From the NCBI GenBank assembly GCA_933207985.1, contig OW240916.1, positions 316,395,928-316,459,927 of the forward strand: a stretch of 64,000 nt of DNA, read 5' to 3'. The DNA is from Pelobates cultripes (taxonomy: Eukaryota; Chordata; Amphibia; Anura; Pelobatidae). The notes beneath the pieces were generated by a model that was not told the origin of the DNA, made no database searches, and saw nothing but the letters and a program-made list of their open reading frames with translations. Below, one piece after another: positions 22,612 to 32,532 of the stretch. Each line of letters opens with the position of its first letter. Position 1 is the stretch's first letter. The translations under genes were made by a program, and so were the position numbers.

Positions 22612-23025
22612 ATTACCAGGAAAGGTTAAAGGATCTTAACATGTATAGCTTGGAGGAAAGACGAGACAGGGGGGATATGATAGAAACATTTAAATACATA
22701 AAGGGAATCAACACAGTAAAGGAGACTATATTTAAAAGAAGAAAAACTACCACAACAAGAGGACATAGTCTTAAATTAGAGGGACAAAGGTTTAAAAATA
22801 ATATCAGGAAGTATTACTTTACTGAGAGGGTAGTGGATGCATGGAATAGCCTTCCAGCTGAAGTGGTAGAGGTTAACACAGTAAAGGAGTTTAAGCATGC
22901 GTGGGATAGGCATAAGGCTATCCTAACTATAAGATAAGGCCAGGGACTAATGAAAGTATTTAGAAAATTGGGCAGACTAGATGGGCCGAATGGTTCTTAT
23001 CTGCCGTCACATTCTATGTTTCTAA
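22612..23025 (+). mobile_element. CR1-like LINE 3' end
   Basis: Encodes QERLKDLNMYSLEERRDRGD and FKNNIRKYYFTERVVDAWNS, the RT C-terminus of CR1-type LINEs, then a short 3' UTR ending GATGGGCCGAATGGTTCTTA and ATTCTATGTTTCTA. It starts directly in the poly(A) of the preceding LINE. Three other copies of this 3' end occur in the window. Confidence 0.85.
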
Positions 23026-23236
23026 GTGAGTCTTTTGATTTTCCTATCTGTGCGTTGGGCTTATTGTTAATTTTTGGTTTTTTATTTCTGTTTTTCCATT
23101 TATTTCTGTTTTTCTTTTTTTCTATCAGTGCAGATAATAAGCTGAGTTGAACAAAATAGGTGATTTTTTTATTTTTATTTGAGTTTACGTTCTATAAATA
23201 TGTGTTTAGTCTCGGTGATTCTTCCTTTTCGAACAG

Positions 23237-23389
23237 ATGGACAGACTTGTATTGGAATTGGAGAAGAGGCGAGATTTAAACCGTGTTATCGTGCATATTG
23301 ACATGGACGCATTTTATGCTGCTGTAGAAATGCGAGACAACCCGGAACTGAAAGACAAGCCGATGGCTGTGGGATCCATGAGCATGCTG
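23237..23389 (+). CDS. POLK: POLK coding exon 4: first catalytic motif, steric gate
   Basis: Acceptor GAACAG at 23231-23236, donor GTAAGA at 23390, 153 nt, 51 codons, phase 0. Peptide: [20 protein letters not shown] followed by [20 protein letters not shown], then [15 protein letters not shown] contains catalytic metal ligand D108 (human D107). The tyrosine of DAFYAAVE, Y113, is the expected steric-gate residue that excludes ribonucleotides. The exon's initial ATG is an internal methionine that replaces the valine of human VDRF, not a start. The following intron holds a perfect inverted repeat. Confidence 0.95.
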
Positions 23390-23522
23390 GTAAGAACTGC
23401 ACGTAGATAACCGTATCTCCCAAGTGACCCTCGATAGACTCTCTTTCCTGCTCTCATCTGGCTTGTTTTAAAGCTCAGAATATTTTTATTCTTTCTATCT
23501 TCTCAAGTGCAAAGCAGACTCT

Positions 23523-23683
23523 CTACAGGTAAAGAGATATTCCAGGTTAAATTGCCCTGATTTTTCTCTATGTCAAGGCCATCCTGTATCCAGAACGGAG
23601 TCTCTACACTGAAGAAGCTGCAGATTTGCTACAAACTAAGGAAAATCAGGGCAATTTAACCTGGAATATCTCTTTACCTGTAG
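23523..23683. repeat. Perfect 42-bp inverted repeat in POLK intron 4
   Basis: Arm 1 at 23523-23564 (CTACAGGTAAAGAGATATTC then CAGGTTAAATTGCCCTGATT TT) and arm 2 at 23642-23683 are exact reverse complements, separated by 77 nt. It is 134 nt downstream of exon 4. The transcript could form a 42-bp hairpin. A MITE-like sequence follows at about 23690. Confidence 0.95.
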
Positions 23684-23689
23684 AATACT

Positions 23690-23870
23690 GCAGTACAGTA
23701 TACACTTTTCTAAAGAGTACAGATATGTGTATAGTTTTACTTGGCTTTTGTAGAGGAAGCGCCTCTACTGGCTATCTGAAAGATGCTAAAAAAAAAATGT
23801 CATCTTTTACATTGCAGGGTTAAAATGGCAGGACCATTGTACCCAGACCATGACATCGTAACATTAGTGT
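23690..23870. mobile_element. T2-like MITE fragment
   Basis: Shares GCCTCTACTGGCTATCTGAA and TTGCAGGGTTAAAATGGCAG GACCAT with the right half of the copy at 10577-11031, then decays. No TTAA end remains. Confidence 0.55.
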
Positions 23871-23879
23871 TCCAATAAT

Positions 23880-25379
23880 GCATTATAAAGATAATATTCG
23901 CAATAAAAAAAATGAAAATAAGTTGCATGTTGTATAATGTGTCCCTCGGAGCTCTGCTTAGTGGGTCTGTTTGCATTTGCATGTGGAACACTCCAATACC
24001 AGAATGAGAGTGACCAATCAGGATCCTGCCCTGCTATGCACGCGCATGCACAAATGGAGAGAACACAGAAGCACGTAGACTTAGTGGGCGGTCTTTAACA
24101 GCAGCCATTGTTATACATTTTTATAAATGGCTGCCACTAAAGCCCACTCTCAGCATAGAAGCAGAATAAATGCCCTTACATATAATCCATTTATAAGGAT
24201 TTGTCAGGCAGGAAGTGTCCAAGAAGTTGCTTTAGTAAAACAATTAGTAAACAATTTACTCGGTGACGCACACGTGCCATGTACAGGTAAATGTCAAGGA
24301 AAGTCCAGTAGAGAGAGAAGACCTCAGACCTGTACTCTGAGCCGCAGGAGCCAGATCATTACACAAACTGGAACAGCACGGTACAGGCTCACTAATATCA
24401 GCTGTGTCTATTTTAGCCAGAAATCCAATCTGTATAATCTGGTTATATGGAACCAAAGTCACGGAAAGAGAAATCTAATATGCAATGTCTGAATCGCGTC
24501 AGAACAACTACGCACTAAAGGAGGTGTGCAGCGCAATATGTTGCAGGTTAATAAACGTTTCAGTACGATTTCCTACAATTTACATTTTAGTGAGAAATCC
24601 TGTGTTTTAAAATGTGATGTCCCACCCCAAATATACCCTAACCTACTGAATGTCCATTGAAATGTTTGGGGAAACTTTAATGTGATAAAAAAAATCTTCC
24701 ATTTAAACTTCCTTTTTTTTAAAATTATTATTGTTTATTTTTTTTACAACTTGCCTGTTTTAACGCGGACTTAGCATTTCAGTTTTGAATTGATCACGTT
24801 TCACTGTTTAGTGTCTAAACTTGTCCGTCTTCATAATATGATAACTAGCAGTTACGTTGTCTAATGTGGTTATAGTACGTGCGATGGTAAGTGTGATATT
24901 CAGAGACTGTGATCACGTTTACAGATCTGTGCTAGACTTTTATTTATAGACTTTAAAATGTAAACCGGAACAGAGGCCTGGGAACCTCGTTTATCATATA
25001 GATACTCTGTAACAGCCATCTAAAGCATTACTCAGCCGATGCCCAGGGCGATTCCTGTCTGATAAGTCATTATGTATAGCTCAAATGTACGACCACTTAT
25101 GGTCTTTGCTCTGTAATTAACTCTAATTGATATATTTCATTGGCCATATGTATATCTTTTTATTTTATATTTGATATTAGTATCTCTCATAGTAAAGTAG
25201 CAAACTAAATTTCAATATACACATCTCATTTGTTTTTGATGTGCACACAGGCACAGTCCCACATATACACAGATGCATAGTGCAAATATAGGCATTGGTT
25301 TTATTTTATTTATTTATATATATATATATATTTATTTTTATAGACTATTACCTATGTTCTGTTTTTTTTTTTCTTCTAG
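23880..25379. other. Intron 4 stretch with nothing recognised
   Basis: AT-rich. The 121-codon ORF at 24127 has no recognisable domain and no splice-consistent role. (TA)n lies at 25316-25331 close to the exon 5 acceptor. Confidence 0.45.
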
Positions 25380-25511
25380 TCCACATCAAACTATCTTGCA
25401 CGAAGGTTTGGTGTACGTGCTGCTATGCCAGGATTCATTGCCAAGAAACTGTGTCCTAATCTCACCATTGTTCCGACAAATTTTGACAAGTACCGTGCCG
25501 TAAGTTCAGAG
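25380..25511 (+). CDS. POLK: POLK coding exon 5: fingers/palm segment
   Basis: Acceptor TTCTTCTAG ends at 25379; donor GTAGGT at 25512; 132 nt, 44 codons, phase 0. The peptide starts STSNYLARRFGVRAAMPGFI and ends FDKYRAVSSE. STSNY.ARRFGVRAAMPGF is the conserved Y-family motif that contacts the incoming nucleotide (Y and R residues in the fingers). It joins in frame to exon 4 (…GSMSML) and exon 6 (IREIL…), matching vertebrate Pol kappa without gaps. Confidence 0.95.
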
Positions 25512-25615
25512 GTAGGTGGTATATATCGGTGATGTAACTGCCGAACATACAACCCTAATATATCGTTCTCAAATGTTTTTTGACCTTCAGTGATTTCACT
25601 GAAAATACTCTACAT

Positions 25616-25715
25616 TATTATTATGATCACCATTTACATGGCGCCAATATATTCTGCAGAGCTTTACAATACTATAAAGGGGGAAAAATTAACAATATAT
25701 GAGACAATTGCAAAA
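25616..25715. repeat. Short dispersed-repeat fragment, unclassified
   Basis: TTACATGGCGCCAATATATT with CTGCAGAGCTTTACAATAC resembles a short sequence that recurs in many frog and fish genomes. The family is not named here because the classification cannot be made from the fragment. Confidence 0.35.
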
Positions 25716-26113
25716 TGTTTCAGGAGCAATAGGTAGGACCCTTCTCAAAAGAGATAAGTCTGTTCATCCAATATTGAGTACTACGAGTGTATGTAACCTT
25801 TAAAAATACGGTACAACCTTTAAATTCTATTTCCTAAAGAAAGATTCATTTTTTCTTATTTTTTCATTCTCTTCTCTCTCTGCATGTGCCATGCCTAACT
25901 ATATTTTGTTATTACCGAATATGTTGACAGTCACAATTCATGTACTCAACGTGCAGGTGTAATAAAAACATAATAAAATTTAGGATAAGACCTCGTATGG
26001 GATGAATCACACAGACTCTGTGTTATTGGGTGCTCTTGCGGCATTAATCCTGAACCCTTGCAATCCTATATTAACGTTACCATTTACATTAATGAAATGC
26101 ACATCCTTTTCAG

Positions 26114-26279
26114 ATTCGAGAAATCCTTGCAGACTACGACCCTAATTTTCTGCCCTTGAGCCTCGATGAAGCCTACTTAGATATTACAGATCATCTAGAG
26201 GAAAGACTCAGCTGGCCTGAGGAAAAACGACGGCACGTTATCACAGATGAGAACGTCACGGAGGAGAGAACACTTGAAG
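26114..26279 (+). CDS. POLK: POLK coding exon 6: second catalytic motif SLDEAY
   Basis: Acceptor CAG at 26111-26113, donor GTAACA at 26280, 166 nt, ending in phase 1. The peptide IREILADYDPNFLPLSLDEA then YLDITDHLEERLSWP holds the second catalytic carboxylate pair D199/E200 (human D198/E199), which bind the two metal ions. The tail (EEKRRHVITDENVTEERTLE) enters the variable insertion that is poorly conserved among vertebrates. Confidence 0.95.
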
Positions 26280-26859
26280 GTAACACAAATTGAGAAACAT
26301 TTATCCATTGACCTCTCTGGAGTGGTGATTTAATGTTGATCCTGAAGGTCAGGAGATGAAAATTGTAATGGAAAACTAGTTTATGCTATCCTTGAATAAC
26401 ATTGGAATGCATAAAATACTTCTTTATATCTGTAAACATCGATGCTGGAAGAATACTTTTATATCTGTCTTAGACTATTGCAGTTAGCATTACAAAGTGA
26501 ATGGTTAGTTTTCATTTAATCACACATTATTACAAATCATTTTCTGTAGTATCTTTATACAGATATCTCACAGCAAGCACATACATTGTCTGCTATTTCT
26601 CTCTATAAACTCACATAGTGTTTATTTTGTGTAAGAGTTAACTATCGGTAGATCTCAATGTGATGTAATATTGTGGTTTAATTCATCATTATATAAACAG
26701 TCTTGGAGTTTAAACTCAAGATGAAAAGATATGCTGCACATGTAACACAGTGTTCAGAGTTTTTTTGGTCTCTGTGTGTTGATGTTTCTATATGTAGAGG
26801 ACCAATGTGCGTTGCTTATTACAGACGACATTGCACAACATCATCTAATAAGAATATAT

Positions 26860-27253
26860 TTAAAGGGACCCTCCAGGCACCATAACAACATCATCAAAAT
26901 GGCTTGACCTCTAAGGGTTGAACCGTTTAAGAAACTGCAATGATTGTATTGCAGAATTGACGCCACCTCTAGTGACTGTTTACCAGAGAGCCACAAGTGG
27001 CACTTCTGAGTCCTTAGCAGTGTTTTTCTCTGCTATCCAACATGGGGTATCCTCACACTTTGCATGAAAACTTCGAACATCTTCTGTTTTCCCCATAGGA
27101 TAGCATTGATTCAATGTTTTCCTAAGGGGAAGCTTCAGTGTGTGCATGGGGCTTGCCAAACATGTGTATTCAGTCTTACCATCGCCGGGACATGCGCGGG
27201 AGGAGGAGACCTAGCATATACAGGTTTGTATTCCTAACTCTATCGTGTTCCTT
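26860..27253. mobile_element. T2-like MITE, right end degenerate
   Basis: The left end TTAAAGGGACCCTCCAGGCA begins at 26860. Inner CCATAGGATAGCATTGATTC and CCACCTCTAGTGACTGTT match other copies. The right end CTATCGTGTTCCTT is decayed near 27253. Confidence 0.7.
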
Positions 27254-27548
27254 CGATTTCCAAGGTTTGGACTAAATGGCAGAATGAATATAAAAAAAAA
27301 ACAATAACATTGAACATTTAACAAGTGTGACTTCGCTGATCATGTCATCTTGTCTGGAGTTGAGCAAAACCATAATTAATTGTCTATGCTTTAAAGACTA
27401 GCCGGGTTCCTAAAGTAGAATACATAGGTAACTAGGAACATCTTTTCAAAGCGGTTATCGTAACCTAAATTTCCAGCCAATTCCCGCTTTAGTAAATAGT
27501 ATGTCTACAGACGTTTTATCAAGCATGCTTTCTATGGTGATCTTCTAG

Positions 27549-27764
27549 GTGCTGAAACTGGGGAACAAGTACAGTGCACATCACCCGTTCTTTTTGAAGA
27601 CAGCCCTTCCTTCCCTGCTGACCAGAACGGTACAGTTACAACTCCGGACAATGCCGAAAGGAACCAGCTGGTTAAAACGGTTGTTTTTGGCATATCCAAA
27701 GAGGATGCTGTAGAGGAAATGCGCTTTCGTATTGAGCAGAAAACCAAACTGACCGCAAGCGCAG
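27549..27764 (+). CDS. POLK: POLK coding exon 7: variable loop and end of palm
   Basis: Acceptor TCTTCTAG ends at 27548, donor GTAATG at 27765, 216 nt, phase 1 on both sides. The first half (AETGEQVQCTSPVLFEDSPS onward) is the divergent loop of Pol kappa. The second half (VVFGISKEDAVEEMRFRIEQ, KTKLTASA) is the conserved palm segment that precedes GIAPN. Phases agree with exons 6 and 8, so no residue is lost at either junction. Confidence 0.94.
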
Positions 27765-28001
27765 GTAATGTATGCTAGTTTTAAGTCTTTCACCATTGCA
27801 TTGTGCATTATAGTGGATTTAATAGACCTACAACGTTATTCCAGTTTGGAGTTTTAGCATCCTTTTTGAACATATTCAGGTAATCTTTGCAGATGTTACC
27901 AGATGTTAAATTTTTTCTTCTCCAGGATATTGTCAGCTTTTTATATTTTTGTAAATGCTCAGCTTGAATGAATTTGTCATAATAGAAATAAGTCAAATGT
28001 T

Positions 28002-28066
28002 TAGGCAGACTAGATGGGCCGAATGGTTCTTATCTGCCGTCACATTCTATGTTTCTATGTTTTTGT
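28002..28066 (+). mobile_element. CR1-like LINE, extreme 3' end only
   Basis: About 60 bp with GCAGACTAGATGGGCCGAAT and CATTCTATGTTTCTATG. It is a severely 5'-truncated insertion in the same family as 22612-23025. Confidence 0.8.
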
Positions 28067-29588
28067 ATTTTAATTTTAAGAAAACAAATCAACTTAGAAC
28101 ATTTTTTAAAGGACCCTGCTTTAACTAAGTAAAAAAAAAAAAAGTGCAAATATACGTTGTTTATAATTTCACGTATGGAACAGCATAAAACAGATTTTTA
28201 TTTTATTTTTTTAACACAAAAGATATTGTTAACAAGTCAAACATGCCCCAACATTATACAAATTGCTTACATTTTTTTTTATTTTATTTTTATTTTTTTA
28301 TCTACTTCTCTTCCTCCATAAAATTTTTAAAATACTTAACTGAAAATTATATGGAGAAAAAAAAATGACTGTACCATCCTTTTAAAACTAGCTGACTTGC
28401 CCGGAACTTCTATGGCATCACCCTCGGGCAATGTTATTTTAACGTACACGAACAAAACAGAATAAGATCTTTGTTCACATGTTCAGAGTTCATTGATCCC
28501 AAATATGTGTCAAATTTGGGTAATTTTCTACAACAAGAGTTTACTGTTGGCATGGCATGATAATAGGTAGGTATTTGGTATTTCATTTTTATGAATGGTT
28601 ATGGGTACAGAAAACCCTTACGTTAGAGTGGCTGTAGGGAAAGTCTACTATATGTTTGGCTCAAGCTGGGATTCATTAGGCTGCTGCCCAAAAAAGCAAC
28701 ATTATTACAAATCCCATGCAACTCCGTATGATATCAAAATGTCCGCACAAAGCATAACACACTGTGCATGACGTGCTAGAATATGGTTTTATTATTTTAA
28801 TTTCAGAAAAATCTGTTGGATGTTTCAATCCATTTTCTGTCTAAATTTTGTTTAGAAAAACGGTTTACTCTGGTTGTCGTTTTCTCAAATAGAATAACAT
28901 AATAACTGCTTAAATAGGTCTACTCACAGCAGACTCACTACTTTGCAACATTGCATCCAATGTTTGGCTTTTGTTATCTGAATAGCTGTAATGGGACCTC
29001 TGACTGCATACATAAAGTACATTACAAGCAATGGCTTTTACCAAATATGATCATCTGCACACTGCAAACAGCAGGGTTTGAAATTGAATTGTGGAGAAGT
29101 TGGCTAATGTAATGAAACACTATTTTATAGAAAGCACAGCAAATTACTTGTAACATAATTATACTCCCAGCTATTGTAGAACTACAACTAACATAAAGCT
29201 CTGCCGACCTCAGATTATGTGACAAGCATAATAAGCGATCTATGTAGTTTGAATGTCTCTTTAAACCCGTTATCCAGTATTCAGAAACATCATTGTTTTG
29301 AACATCTTTCAATGACTGTTATTCATCATTCCACTATTAAATTGTATGATCGGGACGGTGAATTCTGTAAGATTTATAGTCATAACTCAACATTGCCTGT
29401 TGGCAATTCCTGCATTGCTGACACTGGGTAGTGCTCGCTACTGACCAGCACGTGTTGAAAGAGGTGTTTCTTTTCCAAACAACCATTATTACCCAGGTGT
29501 TCAGATACAAGCGGTACAAGCTCGCATCGGTGGCTTCCCAGCGCATTTCACACAGTGAAGTACTAAGTCATAGGTTGATGTCTCTTTT
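28067..29588. other. Intron 7 stretch with nothing recognised
   Basis: AT-rich sequence with poly-A/T tracts. No repeat boundary or conserved ORF recognised. Confidence 0.45.
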
Positions 29589-29603
29589 AAAAAAACATAT
29601 ACA

Positions 29604-31713
29604 GGGGGGGCGTGGCTAGCCGAGCTACAGAGCGGTCGAGGTTTTACTGAGCTCCCGCTATAGAAGTGCAAAACTGTCTATTTTGCCACAAAAGAGAGCA
29701 AATTTTAACGTTGCCGACACCTGAGGGAACTCCCCAAGAGAGAGATGGGGCGCAAACACCGAAGATTTGCCCAAGCCGAGAGCAACAGTCACACAGATAT
29801 CCGACTGTCCTTCACCAGGCCGCAGCCGCAGGCCCGACCAAACATGGCGCCCGTGGAAACACGCAGCTCCAGCGATTCTGAACGATCGCTGGATGAAGAG
29901 ACACCCCAAGCACCCAATCCCAGCAGCGGGATATACCAGAGGTCTGAATCAGACTCAGACAAATCCCCCTCCACCAAGGAAGATATTAAAAACCTCCTGC
30001 GGGATCTGAGGGAGGTATGGAAAGCCGACTTCGCTGGAGTACAGGAGGAGGTCGGAGGCCTGAACCGCCGTGTGAGAGAAGTGGAGTGCAGGGAAGTAGA
30101 GAGGGGAAAGAAGCTGGACGATACCAGCTCCCGCCTAAATACACTCACCCAACAAGTACAGCGCCTCTCCCGCACAGTCACCTCCCTAGAGACACGGCAC
30201 AGACGTAAAAACATCAGGATCCGTGGGGCCCCAGAGTCAATAGGCCAAGAAGCTCTGATCAGCTTTACCCACGAGGTCCTGAGAGAACTCGGAGTCCAGA
30301 CGGACGCAGAGAGACCGCCAATAGTGACAGCCTTCAGGGTCAGGAAGGCCCCCACGGCACCCGCGGACGCCCCCCGGGACATCATAGCCACCACCAGAGA
30401 CACCAACGTGAAGTCCTCTATAATGGCACGGTCCAGACAAAGACCAAGTCTGCTCATAGCCAATACGAAAATCACAGTATACGATGACTTACCTTTTGCA
30501 ATCTTACTTGAACGGCGTAGGTTCGCACCCACCACCCGGATCCTTCGAGACAAAGGCATTAGATACCGATGGGGACTTTCGGGAACACTGGTGGTACCAC
30601 ATGGGGACACTGTACATGTTCTTTCGGCTTCTGAGGACCACACTGAGTTCCTGAGAGGCCTTGACCTGCCGGCACCACCTCCAGCGACACGGCCAGCAGT
30701 GGCAGCCCAGTCAACCGCGAACCCCACAGGGGAAAAAGAAACTAGCCGGAGACGCACACCCAATAGAGTGGAAAGACCATCCATAGGACTCTCCAACCCA
30801 GGGGTAACCTAGCCGCGATGGCAGGGAGGGGAGGCCAACTACCGCCCATAAGGGCACACCCGGGACTGATCTCTTGGACTTCCAGGCAGCAAATCCCTAC
30901 CAGCACTAACTGAAGGCTAAACAAGTGCTCCTAACTGCTAATGTATTCTATTCTATAATTTTATTTTAATGTTTTTTGTTCTCTTTTTCTTCTCTCTTTC
31001 CGCTCTCTGGTTTATTCATATGTTATGCCATGACTACTGTTATCAAAGACCCAATCACAACCTCAAACACGACCACAGACAGGATGGGACACTCAGAGAG
31101 AGGCAAATGTAAACGAGCATTCATAATAGAATACACCACACAACAGACACCAAAAACTACAAGCCCAACATCCAACGGCACACCTCTCTGACACACCACT
31201 CCTGTACCACAACATACACTGCAGGAACTGGGACCCCCACCGTAAAAGCAAGTAAAAACCCCACTACTCCTGGGATATATCACACTGCACTTATCCAAAA
31301 AACAAACAATCCAGTACCGAATGTCAAAAGCAACGTCTCTCATTTACTTGCTACTCCACGAATTAGTATACTCGACTAGACACCACTACCTAAACAGGGT
31401 CTGAGTCTGGGACCCAAAACACAACAAATCCTATGGTTAGGGTCGAGCTGACTGCCCACTAAAGAAGCCCAGATACATGCAGATGGCACAACCCAAGTAA
31501 GGGAAAATAACACTCACCCCAGACTGTGGTACCATACCAATGGGTCTCCGGTTTATATGACTCTAAAACATTCCTATCCTCCATACTGAAAAGAGAATGC
31601 CATGTACTATGCTGTTGAACGATATTGTTATATTAACTTGCTACACACAAGATCTTTTGTATTTCCATATAATATGCATCTAAAAAATCAAAAAAAAAGA
31701 ATTAAAAAAAAAA
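29604..31713 (+). mobile_element. ORF1-only L1/Tx1-type LINE with target-site duplication
   Basis: Flanked by a 15-bp direct repeat, seven A's plus CATATACA (29589-29603 and 31714-31728). It begins with a G-run and GCGTGGCTAGCCGAGCTACA, carries an intact ORF1, about 0.9 kb of 3' region and a tail AAGAATT plus A's. No ORF2 (endonuclease/RT) sequence lies between ORF1 and the tail, so the element is internally deleted and non-autonomous. Confidence 0.88.
29745..30812 (+). CDS. LINE ORF1 protein (355 aa), intact
   Basis: RNA-binding ORF1p-type protein of L1/Tx1 LINEs. A basic start (MGRKHRRFAQAE) is followed by a Ser/Glu-rich segment. A coiled-coil region comes at about residues 85-145 (EDIKNLLRDLREVWKADFAG; LNTLTQQVQRLSRTVTSLE). 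An RRM-like part starts RRKNIRIRGAPESIGQEAL. The C-terminal domain has VYDDLPFAILLERRRFAPTT and KGIRYRWGLSGTLVVPHGD, matching the L1 ORF1p CTD pattern. The tail is Pro/Arg-rich. ATG at 29745 is the first in the element's leader and gives the full domain set. The frame has no stops or shifts, unlike the other LINEs here. Confidence 0.82.
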   Translation: MGRKHRRFAQAESNSHTDIRLSFTRPQPQARPNMAPVETRSSSDSERSLDEETPQAPNPSSGIYQRSESDSDKSPSTKEDIKNLLRDLREVWKADFAGVQEEVGGLNRRVREVECREVERGKKLDDTSSRLNTLTQQVQRLSRTVTSLETRHRRKNIRIRGAPESIGQEALISFTHEVLRELGVQTDAERPPIVTAFRVRKAPTAPADAPRDIIATTRDTNVKSSIMARSRQRPSLLIANTKITVYDDLPFAILLERRRFAPTTRILRDKGIRYRWGLSGTLVVPHGDTVHVLSASEDHTEFLRGLDLPAPPPATRPAVAAQSTANPTGEKETSRRRTPNRVERPSIGLSNPGVT

Positions 31714-31728
31714 AAAAAAACATATACA

Positions 31729-32343
31729 ATTTGTGTTTTTTGAAATCTGTTGATTTCTAATGGAGAAAAAACATCACAAGAATAACTTTCTTATCTTTCT
31801 CCATTAAATAATGGATCCGTTTATTCCATTATTACTTCATTACGTGGCTGTATTCCATTGTCACTATGAAGAGGCAGTAAAATAAAAATGTCTGTTATCC
31901 GTTCAGGCTTGAGACTTTGTTTACTCATAAATAGAATTATAACATTTTCTAATGACAGATTAAAAAAAAAAAAAAAAACTTCACGGGGTCCAATAAAGTT
32001 CCATAAAACTATATTTCAAGTTGTAGTGATCCATAATCCTCTCGATGTCCCAGTGATAATATATTTGGCTTCTTAGTGCTAAATTTGATTCCCCTCTGGA
32101 GGATAGACGCAGGGAAGGTCTCATGAATTGCAGACATTATTTTCGATCTATTGATTCGTGCTTTGTAATACGGACCACAAATCACTGCGCTAGCTGTTCA
32201 GTAATGGTAAATGAGTGTTCCTCTGGGCTAGGCCTGCTAGTCGAAGTATGCTTGAAACCAATAAGTCAATAATAATAATTATGCACATAACCCATTATGT
32301 TTAGCAGAATCTCATCACGCATTTTGTTTTACTTTGTATTTAG
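31729..32343. other. Intron 7 end, nothing recognised
   Basis: AT-rich sequence with a poly-A run near 31963. No repeat or ORF recognised before the exon 8 acceptor. Confidence 0.45.
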
Positions 32344-32468
32344 GCATTGCTCCAAATATGTTGCTGGCCAAGGTTTGCAGCGATAAGAACAAGCCTAATG
32401 GGCAGTATACCGTCCCCCCCGACAGGCAAGCCGTAATGGATTTTATCAAAGATTTGCCAATTAGAAAG
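32344..32468 (+). CDS. POLK: POLK coding exon 8: palm/thumb junction
   Basis: Acceptor TTTAG ends at 32343, donor GTAGGT at 32469, 125 nt; starts in phase 1 and ends in phase 0. Peptide: [61 protein letters not shown] is a signature of Pol kappa and DinB-type polymerases. A Penelope-like retroelement begins only about 60 nt after the donor, so the splice site lies close to a large insertion. Confidence 0.95.
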
Positions 32469-32532
32469 GTAGGTGATTAAATCTGCCTCTAGAAAATATA
32501 GATGGAGATGAAGATATATATATATATATGGA

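Noticed and set aside
24127..24492. 121-codon ORF in intron 4
   Set aside because: No recognisable domain and lies inside a POLK intron without supporting signals.
29789..30796. 335-codon antisense ORF over the LINE ORF1
   Set aside because: It is a shadow of the sense ORF1 in a GC-rich frame. The sense frame carries recognisable coiled-coil, RRM and CTD patterns, the antisense none.
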